Source of the DNA: Heligmosomoides polygyrus polygyrus
Lineage: Eukaryota; Nematoda; Chromadorea; Rhabditida; Heligmosomidae
Length of the DNA stretch: 64,000 bases
Direction of reading: 5' to 3'
NCBI GenBank assembly: GCA_947396885.1
Contig: OX377206.1
Location: 10,594,778 to 10,658,777 of the forward strand
Each line of letters starts with the position of its first letter. Position 1 is the stretch's first letter. This document shows positions 44,209 through 54,756 of this stretch, piece by piece. The notes beneath the pieces are model-generated. The model had not been told where the DNA came from. It was given only the letters and a program-made list of their open reading frames with translations, and searched no databases. A program made the position numbers and the translations under genes.

Positions 44209-44697
44209 TAGAAGCACCTCCCGTACCTGATTTTTTAAACGTCAACTATTTGGCATTGAATACTTACTTGTCTAAAATAAACTGGTTAATGTTATTCAAC
44301 AAATATTCCTCCATAGATGATGTTTACGAAAGGTTCTGCAAAGCTCTTTATGATGCTTTTTTCGGTATTCGTTCCTTTCAGGAAAGCAGGAAGTCGGTTT
44401 CTTAAATATTCGCCGCATATTCTTAACCTTTTTGAACAAAAGCAACGCCTTTTCCGAAAGCTTTCTGAACCTTTAACTAATTTAGCTTATAAAAATGTAT
44501 GCAGGAATCTCGACTATCACATTAAGAAATTCTTGGACAACTACGAGCGTCGCCTCTGTTCTCATTAGCGGCTGTTTCAGTACCTTCGTGGGAAGATTAA
44601 ACCTAAAGCTTCTATTCCAACACTCACTAATGTTAACGGTGAAAAAGTTTTTACTGACCAAGAAAAAGCGTCTGCTCTTGCTGAGTACTTCGCTAGC

Positions 44698-46364
44698 GTG
44701 TATTCTCGAGAAGACGCAAACGCAGATGTTGTGATGAACGGTGCGTTTCCTATTAGTCACAGAATCGGTGACATTTACTTCCATCCAGCAGAGATTTCTA
44801 CCATACTTAAGCGACTAAAACCATCTACCTCCGAGCCGTATGATGGTGTTCCTCAGATAGTATATAAAAAAATGCTATAGCTCACTGTCCAAGCCTCTTG
44901 CGAATTTATTCAACATTTCTCTATTGCTAGGAGAGGTTCCACAACTATGGAAAGAAGCTATTGTAACGGCAATTCCCAAAGTGTCTGGCAGCCATTCCGT
45001 TCAGGATTTTCGCCCTATTAGCCTCATCCCGACTCCCATTAAAGTAATGGAAAAGATAATATATGGGAAACTGCTGTCTTGGCTTAGAAAATTTCACATA
45101 ATTCCACAGGAACAGCATGGCTTTTTACCAGGTGTTTCTACATCAACGAATCTAACAGAACAGATACCCTTTATGACTTTAGCCAAGCTATCAACAGTGG
45201 AAGGCTGGTTGATGCTATATACATCGATCTTTCCAAAGCTTTTGACAGGTCTGCCATTTAAAGCTCTTAACCAAGTTAGAACTTCTTGGTATTCAAGGAA
45301 AGCTTCTAAGCTGGTTTGGATCTTATCTATTTAACAGAGGCATGACTGTCAGAGTTGGGTTGAGCACCTCTATGAGGTACACGTGCCTAAGCGGTATTCC
45401 TCAAGGAAGTGTCTTACCGCCTCTTATCTTCTTGATTTACACTATCGATCTTCCTCAGATTCTCCGAACCTCCACTGACGTTAAAATAAAGTTCTACGCT
45501 GACGATCTAAAGATCTATGGTGCCTATGATGTTAAAGACAGCACCTGCGTTCGCGCATCTCTTCAGAAATCCATTGATAACTTAGTAAACTGGACTTCTG
45601 TTATGAGCATTCCTATTAACCTAGACAAGAGCGTTGTAGTGTGCTTTGGGGGTGCTGAAACACCATTATATACCATCAACGGTGCCATACTGAAGTCATG
45701 CGATTCAATTAAAGACCTTGGAATTGTCTTTGATAGAAGTCTTAAGTTCTCCGTTCAAGTCAATTATGCTGTCAGAAAGGCCTACTCAGGCTTATTCTCA
45801 ATTCTACGAAACGTAAAGTGTTCAGAAAGTGAAAGTGAAAGAGTACTGCTGTGCCTGTACAAGCTATACGTGTTACCTCACCTGGAATACTGCTCGCAGG
45901 TCTGGAGTCCCCATTTAAGAAAGGACATTCAAAAAATTGAACGAGTCCAGCAGGTATTCACTCGTCTCCTCTGGTACAGATTAACTCCCACTGCGTTTAG
46001 AAATGAAATCCCCTGTTACCATCAGAGGCTTGTCAAATTTGGGCCCAAAACACTTCAGGAGAGGTGCGCAATTTTGGATTTAGCGTTCTCATTTCGTATT
46101 CTTCGCAGGGAAATTGAGCTTTTACCTAGTAAATACTGGGTGTCTAGACCTTCCAGTGAGAGGACAGGTGGGTTCAACATCCATTATCCGATGGTCTACA
46201 GGAAAAGGTACACCTTGATGTTCAACAACGTTTTTAACAGGTGCGCAAGATGGCTCCAGTTGCTCCCGCCTGAGGTCCTTCAATCAATCAATAGCAGCGT
46301 TTTTAAGGACAGACTTGATAAGCTTAACCTTTCTCAGTTGCTGTTTTTCACCCGTTCTCATTGA
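44698..46364 (+). pseudogene. CR1-like reverse transcriptase, frameshifted
   Basis: Three blocks in different frames: YDGVPQIVYKKML (about 44850), DFRPISLIPTPIKVMEK and QHGFLPGVSTSTNL (44924-45300), then an intact 340-codon stretch from 45342 with SGIPQGSVLPPLIF, the catalytic KFYADDLKIYG, and a C-terminal tail. The DLSKAFD-like motif is scrambled at the frameshift near 45230. It copied the element's RNA when intact. Confidence 0.85.
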
Positions 46365-46370
46365 TTTCTT

Positions 46371-47021
46371 TTTTTAGGTACCATGCTTTGCATTGGGCCT
46401 CTTCACAGATGGTATCTAATTCCACCACTATGGAGGAATTGTGATTTAATATTGCTTCATTTTCCATGTTATGTCGAAGACCACTCGCTCTTGTAGCTCT
46501 TTAACTCCTCACTGTTCATGTTTGGCCTCTTTTAGGCATTTGTTTGTTTGTTAATTAACACCTCCCGTTCAATGCATTTGTTCCTGAGGAAGTAGGTGGT
46601 CGTAAGCGCTACAGCTCGTTTCAAATCGTTTAGCTTTCCAAACGACACTATCTAGTGCTGTCACTATACTTCACGTTTGTATGCTACTAACCGGCTTTAC
46701 CCAACCTGTAGGTTCCACGTGGGACGTTGGTATACCCGTGTGCCGAAGCTCCTACAGGTTCGTATGCTTTACCGAAATAAAGAGGCACCATTGCCAACTG
46801 GTGGGGTACTTGCTGGTCTACGCTGCAGACGTGGTTGGGTTACAGCACGATAGTTTTGCGATAAAATCTTTTGGATGTATCATTTTAAAAGCTAGCTTTG
46901 ACCCCTAGCTTTCAGGAACCGTTTACGCTATTCTATTTTTTTGTGCCTGTCATCGAATGGTTTTTTTCATCTGTTGTTTCTTCCCTATAATTCTTAAGCG
47001 CACTTTTATGGGTGCACGAAA

Positions 47022-47060
<39 letters not shown>

Positions 47061-47463
47061 ACCCAATGTAGACAAAAATGATGCATCAAACTACTAGAAT
47101 AGAACACGTGCGTATTCGAACTCATATTCTCATTCGACAGCCCTCCAGGTATGTATTCATGCGGCCACAATGAACCACCGACTCGAGTTCGAGGGAAATA
47201 CGGGATTAGGCTACGAGAAGAAACTTCTTAGCAATTTATTTTTCAACCTGTTGGTGTTTGTTTCGCTTTTATAATGGTGCAACCTCCCGAGGAGGATGGC
47301 TCCAACTCGCTGCTAGTCTTTGAAATTTAGTTTTGGTTCCTTGAAGTTTAATAACAGAAAGAAGCTCAATCGGAGCAGTCCTAATCGGATGGGGGCATTT
47401 AGTGATTTGCATCTCCAATCCCTTACGCGAATTTCTGCGACAGTCTCAGCTACTGTCCCATTA
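46371..47463. other. Intergenic, no gene recognised
   Basis: Possible CR1 3' sequence to about 46600. A (AAAT)n array lies at 47019-47061. No supported coding exon. Confidence 0.5.
47019..47061. repeat. (AAAT)n microsatellite
   Basis: About ten tandem AAAT units. Confidence 0.9.
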
Positions 47464-47597
47464 GCCCTAGTTTATACTTGCGCCGCTGCGCTGCGCGGCA
47501 CCATGCCTGGAATAGATATCGACGGGCGACGCGAAAAATCGATACCTGTGGCGCCCGTGATGCCGCGCAGCGTGGCGACGCAAGTATAAACTAGGGC
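47464..47597. mobile_element. TWA-type palindromic MITE (GCCCTAGTTTATACTTG)
   Basis: Left GCCCTAGTTTATACTTGCG, right complement, TTA on both sides. The centre is ATAGATATCGACGGGCG, a different core from the GGCCAAATTGATC group. Confidence 0.85.
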
Positions 47598-48454
47598 TTA
47601 TGCAAGGGCTCCTATTATTCAGAGGATGTAGTTATTCAGGGAATGTGGTTGTGTATGTAGTATGAGATAAGAAACGCAACTAACATGTTACGGTTGCCCC
47701 CTCCCGACAAGGATAGGTCCTCTCAACCTCCTTAACTACGACAGGCCTGAAACTACATAAACACCGAAATTTTATGTATAATAGTAACGCGACATAATTA
47801 GATCACAGTAAACATGAAGACATAGAAGTTGTATTACTCCTCAACATATTCGACTTTTAAAGTATGTATACTCTCCTATCTATGCATATATGTACAAATG
47901 ATGTGTAAAAGACTCAACGAAAAACAAAACTCAAGTCAGTGGTCACGGATAAAATCCTCATAAATAAACAACGAAAAGGCATTATGTCAGAGATATGGGC
48001 AACTGCAAAACAATCGAGTGAGTTCGATTTCACTGTCAACGGTTGAAGTGAAAACCCAGAATTATCTCTGGAACGTCTTAAGCCCTACAAACACTGATAT
48101 CGATATGTCCAACATACAAGTATGAACAGCATGGGATTGTGGGCAATACTTCGACATGACAGTGTGGGCTCGTGAACTGGATATACGAACATTTCAAAAA
48201 TTAAAGCGGACGACGAACGTGTGACGATGAACTGGAAACAACAGTTTAATCATAGGACTGCAGCCAGATCACAGAATATTCTGGTAATAGAGAATCGATC
48301 ACTTTTAACAACACTTATATAATTCTTTGAAGAAAAACAAAAGAATGAGGACAAGAACCGGCACTGCTGTACTTTCACAACTCCAAGGGTCGAGGAGAGG
48401 TCGAAAAAAAAATTTCGCCTAAACTCCGGCTAGGGAGGTTATTTGGGGTGCTGA

Positions 48455-48547
48455 TCACGAATCTTGTCGCTTGTCAAAGACGTCCTTCAGCTTGAAGTCG
48501 CGCAGTTCTTCCTGGCGGCGGTTGTGGAACAGTGCCTGGAGGGCCAT
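48455..48547 (-). other. Coding-like 30-codon frame inside F4 (captured exon?)
   Basis: It starts with ATG and reads MALQALFHNRRQEELRDFK then LKDVFDKRQDS before a TGA that belongs to the element's arm. Residue use (charged, amphipathic) and third-position GC look like real coding sequence, unlike its surroundings. No family was recognised and no donor site is evident. It may be a first exon captured by the element. Confidence 0.35.
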
Positions 48548-48636
48548 GATGCTTAGATTGCTATCTCTCGATTAAGCCTTCACCTATCGAAGAGTTTCCC
48601 GCGAAAATCGTTTCCCGCAGATTTGCGAATTTTCAG

Positions 48637-49010
48637 GTGCTCACCCGTAGCACCACAGATAACTCCTATAGCCGAATTTTGTTCGAAATCACCTTGGCAG
48701 CCTTAGTCACCCGCACCTACCGTAACCTACCGTACTCCAGCGTAAAACGAAAAACGGATGTCATATTCGTGATCAGCACGACGGATAACTCCTATAGCCG
48801 AATTTTGTTCGAAATCGGTGACCATGACCTTGGCAGCCTTAGTCATCCGCACCTACCGTACTCCAGCTTAAAACGAAAAACGGATGTCATATTCGTGATC
48901 AGCACCACAGATAACTCCTATAGCCGAAGTTTGGGCGAAATCGGTGACCATGACCTTGGCAGCCTTAGTCACCCGCACCTACCGCAATCAGCCGTGATTT
49001 TGAAAACGGA
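48637..49010. repeat. Three-unit tandem repeat in F4
   Basis: The units share GATAACTCCTATAGCCGAA, TTGGCAGCCTTAGTC and GATGTCATATTCGTGATC, at a period of about 120-130 bp. They give a repetitive but probably meaningless open frame. Confidence 0.8.
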
Positions 49011-49400
49011 TCTCAGATTCGTGATCAGCACCCCAAATAACCTCCTAGCCGAAGTTTGGACGAATTTTTTTCGACCTCTCCTCGACACTTGGAGTTATGA
49101 AAGTACAATAGTGCTCAAGAAGCGGATAATGATGCTTGTACAGGACGAATGAGTACAGCTCTTGCATTGGTCATTCTGAAAACCCTAGCGGTCAACTGCG
49201 GATGAATATGCGGTGAAATGAAAGGGAATTGCTCCTCGTATGATGATGATACGAATTTCGCCCGCTGGTAACCCGCTTTCCTCCCATTGTTCAACAGGAC
49301 TTCAATCAGCGCAGTTCTTTCAACTTTTCGTAGGAAAGGCGTTCGTCGCGGAACCTGCGCGCTCAACGAAATTAATGTGTAGATCATCATCCCTAAGTAG

Positions 49401-49524
49401 GAGTCGTTTAGTGTGTGCGCGGCACGCGACGCGATGCATGAGTAGTGATCTAGCGACGCGAATGATCAATTCGGCCACTACACATGGCATCGCGTCGCGC
49501 GTCGCGTGCACACTAAACGACCCC
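49401..49524. mobile_element. TWA-type palindromic MITE (GAGTCGTTTAGTGTG)
   Basis: GAGTCGTTTAGTGTGTGCGC at the left, GCACACTAAACGACCCC at the right, followed by TAA. Core AATTCGGCCACTAC. It abuts the next element, sharing the TAA. Confidence 0.8.
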
Positions 49525-49527
49525 TAA

Positions 49528-49647
49528 GCTCTAGTTTATACTTGTGGCACGATGATCGGGATAGATATCGACCAGGCGGCACGAAAAATCGATATCTATG
49601 ACGGTCGTGGTGCCGCGCCGCGTGGCGGCGCAAGTATAAACTAGGGC
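49528..49647. mobile_element. TWA-type palindromic MITE (GCTCTAGTTTATACTTG)
   Basis: Ends GCTCTAGTTTATACTTG and CAAGTATAAACTAGGGC, bordered by TAA at 49525-49527 and 49648-49650. Core as in 47464-47597. Confidence 0.85.
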
Positions 49648-50368
49648 TAATACAGCCCCCTTGCATATCCTCCCTACTTCCCTTTGTATTGTTTTCGCGT
49701 TTTTGCTCGTTTTCTTCAAAGGTGTCACGTTTACTTTCTATTTAGCACTTTCGCTAGGAAGCCAAATTTCTACTGATACTTGTTGCTAGGCAGTTGCACA
49801 TACCACGGAATACTCTGCGGCACTATTTTATGTCATCTTCCACGTTCACCTACCACTCGGAGTTTCAGAATTATTCTCGCCACAACTGTACACCATCGTC
49901 TTACATAAGCACTAAGATGACTGCTATAATATACGCAGAAGATGTAAAAAAATGAAATCCCGAATGTCTGCATTGGTCAGTACTCTGTCGCTGAGAATAC
50001 CGATTATATCTCTACATGATACCAGCAACAACTTCTTCAGGAACCTCGCTCATATCGATGCGGAAGAAACCTGAAAGCGTTCAGTTGAAGTGAATAAAAT
50101 CGTTGTGGTAGAAGTTAGCTAATCTGTGCTTCATCTTCTGGCGCTGTGATTTAAGGATCGGAATGCGTGTGCAAATGCACGGCGCAATCCGCTGGAGCGC
50201 TGTAGTATTTCTCCAAGACGCTAGACAACATATGAGCGCTCACGAGAAAACAAATCCATCGCCCGGAATGCATCTAACATTTTACTTTGGACACTCAAAA
50301 ACTTTATTCAAATTGCCTAAACCGTTCTGCGCGAATATAGAGAAGGTTCCATAGACACTCGTGTCTAA

Positions 50369-50506
50369 GGGATCCTTTAGGGAGCGTATAGTGTGCACAC
50401 GACTCGCGACGCGTTGTGAAGATATGCTCCCATATCGATTCATCGCGTCGCGAGATCGATATGGAAGCTTATCATTACACTGCGTCACGCACGCTAAATG
50501 ATTCCC
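50369..50506. mobile_element. TWA-type palindromic MITE, diverged
   Basis: GGGATCCTTTAGGGAGCG and the complement of GGGAATCATTTAGCGTG. TAA precedes the left end. The inner arms CCCATATCGATTCATCGCG and CGCGAGATCGATATGG pair closely. Confidence 0.65.
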
Positions 50507-50796
50507 TACCTACCCTACCTAGACCGGGTGCTGTGCCGTTCTTCATTAAAGGTAGGAATAATGGGTCTCGGAAGTACCGAAGGTATGACATCTCCATTGG
50601 ATGAATGCACAGCCGTTTCGATGAAGGCGGTCTGACTTCATCGAAACGGTCTGTCTGAGCATGGCATCTTTCAGGAGGAATATTTCTGGATCTACACAAG
50701 GAATTTAGGATCAAGATCTTACCATTCTACTACTACAACATGGTCGACGTGGAAGGTAAGAAATTGGCGAGGGATAACATATGACCGGTGCTCTTT

Positions 50797-51137
50797 AGCT
50801 CAACCCTGGAAACGCCAAGTGTGGTCTAAAATGGCGAAAATGGAAGACAAAATCAACGACCGGCAGCGGCACCATTTTCGCTTCGCTGATGACATTGTGT
50901 TTATAACGCCGGACATTCACCAAGCAGAAAGAATGCTGGGCGATTTCGATCGTGTGCATCGGAACGCTGGACTGCAGCTGAAGCTTATGAAGCTATTGTT
51001 CATGAGAAACGGACAAGTTCCTCGATGTCCCGTTCACGCTCAACGGAGCGGACGTCTCCAAATGCTCAGCTCCAGCTACGTGTATCTAGGTTGCGAGATC
51101 AATATGGTCTTACCGTCCTAGTGTCGGAGTCCAGATC
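50797..51137 (+). pseudogene. RTE LINE fragment (RT palm)
   Basis: HHFRFADDIVFITPDIHQAE carries the FADD variant of the RT catalytic box, followed by GLQLKLMKLLFMRNGQ and SSYVYLGCEINM. These are the hallmark order of the strongylid RTE clade also seen at 26470. It is cut where the SINE copy begins near 51140. Confidence 0.85.
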
Positions 51138-51203
51138 GAAAAAGTAAAAGGATAAAGGATAAAGGACGGCGTTATTCAATCCCCTTTGGGACCACGTATT
51201 CTA

Positions 51204-52461
51204 TTAGGTTGTAACGAAATAAATGGCACTGAACCACTGTAAATTTAAACAGTTAATATCTCGGCTTGTAGGCAAGTTGATTAATCGAAATAAAAACCTT
51301 CTGATTCTACACATCTTTGCCAACGTGACACAAGCTTTTCTATCCCAGTAGCATAAAAATCAGAAGCTCTGGAATTGACGAAATCTTCGAAGGCACTTTC
51401 GGCATCCTGTTGGTATTTGAATATTTTCCCTACCAAGAAGTCGTCAAGATGCTTGAAGAAATGGTAGTCTGTTGGGGAGAGGTCGGGAGAAAACGGAGGA
51501 TGTGGTAGAGTTTCAATGCTCAGCTCATTCAATTTCTGCAACGTCATTCGTGCTACATGGGGGCGAGCATTGTCGTGCAGAGGGAGAACTCGCCTTCATT
51601 TACCAAGGCCGACCCGATAACCTTCAACTTTTTCATCATTTCTTCAATTTCAATGCAGTACTTCTCTACCGTGATAGACCCACCGGGAGGGAGGAAGCTG
51701 TGGTGAATAATTCCCAGCGAACACCACCATACTGTCACCATTACTTTCTTTTGGTGCAATTCCGGATTCGCAAAAACCTTGCTGTCCACCCACTGTGCCG
51801 ATCGTCGCCTGTTGTCGTACATTATCCATTTCTCGTCACAGGTTACGATGCGATCAAGGAATGGGTCCGCTTCGTTCCGTAGAAGCAGTGCGGACGAGAT
51901 CTCATATCGTCGGTTTCTTTGCTCCTCAGACAGCTCGTGAGGCACCCATCTTTCCAGCTTTTTGGTCTTTCCAATTTCCTTCAGATGCCAGGCAGCTGTG
52001 TTGTGACTAACGCCAAGAACCTTCGCTACCTCCCTGGTACCTTTGTGTGGATACTCCTCTACCACATCTCTCAGCTTGTCCTCATCAACATCACTATGCC
52101 TCCCACGACCTTCATGTTCTTCCAAGCTCCGGAACTTCTGATACCAACGATACGCCGTCCGAATTGTGGAACATCCTTGACCGAATGCGGCGTTGATCTT
52201 CTCGTCCGCCTCCTTAACTGTAGTGCCCAGCTTGAATTCATACAAGTAAATGCCTTGGATTACCCTTTTGTCCATCTGCAAAAAAGTCAATAAAACTCTA
52301 AAGTTTTCCCATTTTTGCATAGAAAATTTGGTACTTTCCGGTAGAGCAAAGTTTGCGCTTCTAAATGATATGCCACATGTTACGGTTTGTTCTTGATCAA
52401 ACGCGTAAAGACGCGCCAAAAAATGGCGCGAGCCAGTGCCATTTAATTCGTTACAACCTAA
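51204..52461 (-). mobile_element. mariner element, nearly intact, inside SINE copy 6
   Basis: 1,258 bp. Inverted ends TTAGGTTGTAACGAAATAA (left) and its complement, with TA duplicated at 51202-51203 and 52462-52463. The transposase is on the minus strand with a single frameshift. It lies inside a SINE that itself abuts LINE sequence. Confidence 0.95.
51281..52275 (-). pseudogene. mariner transposase with one frameshift
   Basis: Start MDKRVIQGIYLYEFKLG at 52275. The N-terminal HTH region contains TREVAKVLGVSHNTAAWHL, followed by the mariner signature WVPHEL. The catalytic residues are in VTCDEKWIMY, HDNARPHVAR and LSPTDYHFF, giving the DD34D triad. Near 51580 the frame breaks between NEGEFSLC and HDNARPH; downstream the second frame runs to the stop at 51281. 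Apart from this the protein is complete (about 330 residues). This enzyme cuts and pastes its element at TA. Confidence 0.93.
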
Positions 52462-52695
52462 TAGTTCTACGGGATGTCGTGGAGGCGAGTTGAATGCGTA
52501 CATATTTAGCCATACAATGACTTGCGGTGGCCAGCCGACGAACAAGTCAGCGTTTTATCCTTTCCAGACAAGTCTGGTACCAATTCACCGGTCCCAGAAG
52601 GATGGAACGCTTGGCTGGCCTGAGCGGGAATCCGAACCAGGAACGGGTGCAGGCGGCAGCCGGCGCCTCCTCCGATTGCGCTCCACGCGCCCACA

Positions 52696-53285
52696 TCGAA
52701 CAGGTAGAAGGGTTCAAATACCTCGGTTCTTCACTACAGCAGAACAAAATCTCATGCTCCACGGAAATTCGGAGCAGGATTGGCAAGGCTGCAATGGCCT
52801 TCTAACATGGTGCTTATGGAGGAGACACAACATATCGCTGACAACAAAGATGAGAGTATTTCGATCGATTCTGATGTCAATATTGCTTTATGGAGCTGAG
52901 ACATGGGAGCTTCTGAAAGCTGACTTGCAGAAGCAAGAAGTCTTCCAAATGAGGTGCCTTAGACGAAAACTAAACGTCTCACTTCGCAATCGGATTACGA
53001 ACGAAAATATACGAAAGTCCTGCTGCAACCAGCCCACCATTGAATCCGAAATCCGAAAACGCCGATTGACGTGGTTTGAACATGGTCACCGAATGGCAGC
53101 TCAGCGTATACCCAACAAATTACTGTGGAGCACCGGGCCGAGCGGGTGGAAATTCCAGCGAGTTGCTCCGAAGAAGACGTGGATAAAGCAAGTGCAAGAT
53201 GACTTGAGTATGTATACGAGGCTTTTGTTTAGATCGTGCGAAAGAAGTGGCTCTGATCGTTTGTTTGGCATGGCAGCACATTGTC
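52696..53285 (+). pseudogene. LINE RT C-terminal fragment
   Basis: VEGFKYLGSSLQQNKIS, then in another frame MSILLYGAETWELLKAD ... RRLTWFEHGHRMAAQRIP. This matches the region after the RT palm in RTE-type elements. It follows the SINE/mariner insertion but repeats a region also covered at 51090, so it is from a different LINE copy. Confidence 0.7.
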
Positions 53286-53558
53286 CGTGATTCTAGGGGA
53301 GTGGCGTTCTACCCCCCCCCCCCCCGCCCTTTCAATAGAGGCGTGGCGAATGTCTGAGTCTCCACTATCTCGTAAGGCAGCCACTGGACTATCGAGCAAG
53401 CCCAGGGGGTTGGCGTGGGCGGGCCAGGGGGAAGAGGGAATAGAACGCTCGTCCCCCCGTGATTCTCGACACTCCATGGCACCCACAGCGACGCTGGCTT
53501 CGAGGCCGCCCAAAAACCTGACGCCCGCTAATGGGGTGTAAGTAAGTGGGTAAGTAAG
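53286..53558. other. Unidentified, contains a 14-C tract
   Basis: C14 at 53312-53325, then GC-rich sequence with GTAAGTAAGTGGGTAAGTAAG at 53537. No family recognised. Confidence 0.4.
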
Positions 53559-53995
53559 TGCCAGAGTTAGGTATGGAAAAACGAGCGGCTTGAGGAGCTT
53601 TCAAGAGCAGCTATGAAGTATGTAGGGAAGGAGAAGAATGTACTGCTTCGAGCCGAGCTTCTTGACTCCTCTGTCTTCCCTCCACTACTAACGGACCTCA
53701 GATACTCGAACTGTACGTGCGCCGGATGAGCCAGCGATTCAGAGTTGCACAGCATGAAGGGAGATCTCTGAAGCAACACGATTCACGCAATCGAGAGAAT
53801 TTCTCCGAAGTTCCGAGCTTCGTCGACGCTATCGCTTGGGTTACATCGTCGAATATTTGGTGGACCAGTCATTTAGTGGGGCTTCGCTGACACGCGCTAG
53901 GCTACGAGTTGCAGCTGACTGGCATCCGTGGGATGTCGAGAAGAGAGCAAGAATCCCAAATCCTTTTGGCCCACCCTGTTCGTGAAGCACATCAG
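53559..53995 (+). pseudogene. LINE fragment (RTE-type C-terminal region)
   Basis: AAMKYVGKEKNVLLRAELLD corresponds to the 'K...RLRAHLF' region. NIWWTSHLVGLR and the next frame ADWHPWDVEKRARIPNPFG correspond to the WAGH ... DW..RD motifs of RTE elements. Several frameshifts. Confidence 0.55.
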
Positions 53996-54009
53996 TAAGG
54001 AGTCGTTTA

Positions 54010-54170
54010 GGCCTCTGTTATACTCCCGCGGGAGCATCCGCGGAAGGGCGGGAATCGCGGCAAGATCCCTTACCTGGCCAATCGCCGCGCCCCGTCACGC
54101 CCGCCGTCCGCGGTGCACCTTTAGTCCGCGGACGTTCCGCGGATGCTCCCGCGGGAGTATAACAGAGGCC
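54010..54170. mobile_element. Nested palindromic MITE (GGCCTCTGTTATACTCC)
   Basis: GGCCTCTGTTATACTCCCGC and its exact complement at the right; TTA on both sides; inner CCGCGG-rich arms. Confidence 0.92.
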
Positions 54171-54173
54171 TTA

Positions 54174-54307
54174 GGCCCCGTTTATACTTCGTCGCGGCGC
54201 GACGCGATGGCCACGCAATGAGGCCAAATTGATCGATCGCGTCGCACCATCAATGTGGACACTATACGTGGCGTCGCGTCGCGCAGCGACGAAGTATAAA
54301 CGGGGCC
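54174..54307. mobile_element. Nested palindromic MITE (GGCCCCGTTTATACTTCG)
   Basis: Perfect 18-bp ends GGCCCCGTTTATACTTCG; TTA on both sides; core GGCCAAATTGATCGATCG shared with the host element although the tips differ. Confidence 0.92.
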
Positions 54308-54756
54308 TTAGTGTGCGCGCGACGCGCGACGCGATGCATGTGTAGTGGCCAAATTGATCGAGCGACGCGATTGATCGATTCGGCCACCACAGGTGGCATA
54401 ACGTCGAGCGCCGTGCGCACACTAAACGATCCCTGAGATTCGTGTGCTTCTTAGCGGGCCCTCTGGTATTAGGTTGTCCGGAAAGTTCTCAGCGTTTTGA
54501 GTGCTTCATTTTGAACTAGTTAACTTCCTCAAACCTTATTGGATTGAGTCGAAATAAGCGGCGTTTGAATCACCACACTTTTACGAACGGGCCTCCGGTC
54601 GACTTATTCCATCAGCAAAAAAAAAAAATAGGTGGCCGAGTCGAAGGCTGTTTTGACTTGGCCCTGATTGGTGAAGGTTTTACCAGCCAGAAAGTTCTGA
54701 AAGTGTTTGAAAAGGGAGTTCAGGAGAACATGGTGGGTGAGGCAGAACTTCAACCT

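Larger units (their letters stand above)
42970..46370 (+). mobile_element. CR1-like LINE, broken
   Basis: ORF1, endonuclease and reverse transcriptase pieces occur in canonical order but in several frames with stops. The 5' border and exact 3' end were not fixed. Confidence 0.8.
48360..49115. mobile_element. Foldback element F4 with internal tandem repeats and a captured segment
   Basis: The terminal inverted repeats extend about 100 bp: GTACTTTCACAACTCCAAGG, GAGAGGTCGAAAAAAA and GGTTATTTGGGGTGCTGATC, all mirrored at 49015-49115. Inside are about three units of a 120-130 bp repeat (48650-49010) and a coding-like 93-nt frame on the minus strand (48455-48547). Confidence 0.65.
51140..52694 (-). 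repeat. tRNA-derived SINE, copy 6, split by a mariner
   Basis: The 3' tail (AAAGGATAAAGGACGGCG read on plus) lies at 51150-51203 and the rest at 52462-52694. The mariner sits at a TA within the TTCTAGTTCTACGGG region. The short repeat ATCGAA borders both ends of the SINE. Confidence 0.85.
53999..54433. mobile_element. Palindromic MITE hosting two nested MITEs
   Basis: The host ends are GGAGTCGTTTA (left) and CACTAAACGATCCC (right). Removing 54010-54173 and 54174-54310 restores an element like 49401-49524. TTA occurs at 54007-54009, 54171-54173 and 54308-54310, showing two successive insertions at the same TTA. Confidence 0.85.

Noticed and set aside
48637..49152. A 171-codon frame with three repeated blocks
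   Set aside because: It is explained by a three-unit tandem repeat inside foldback F4; no domain or splice signals.
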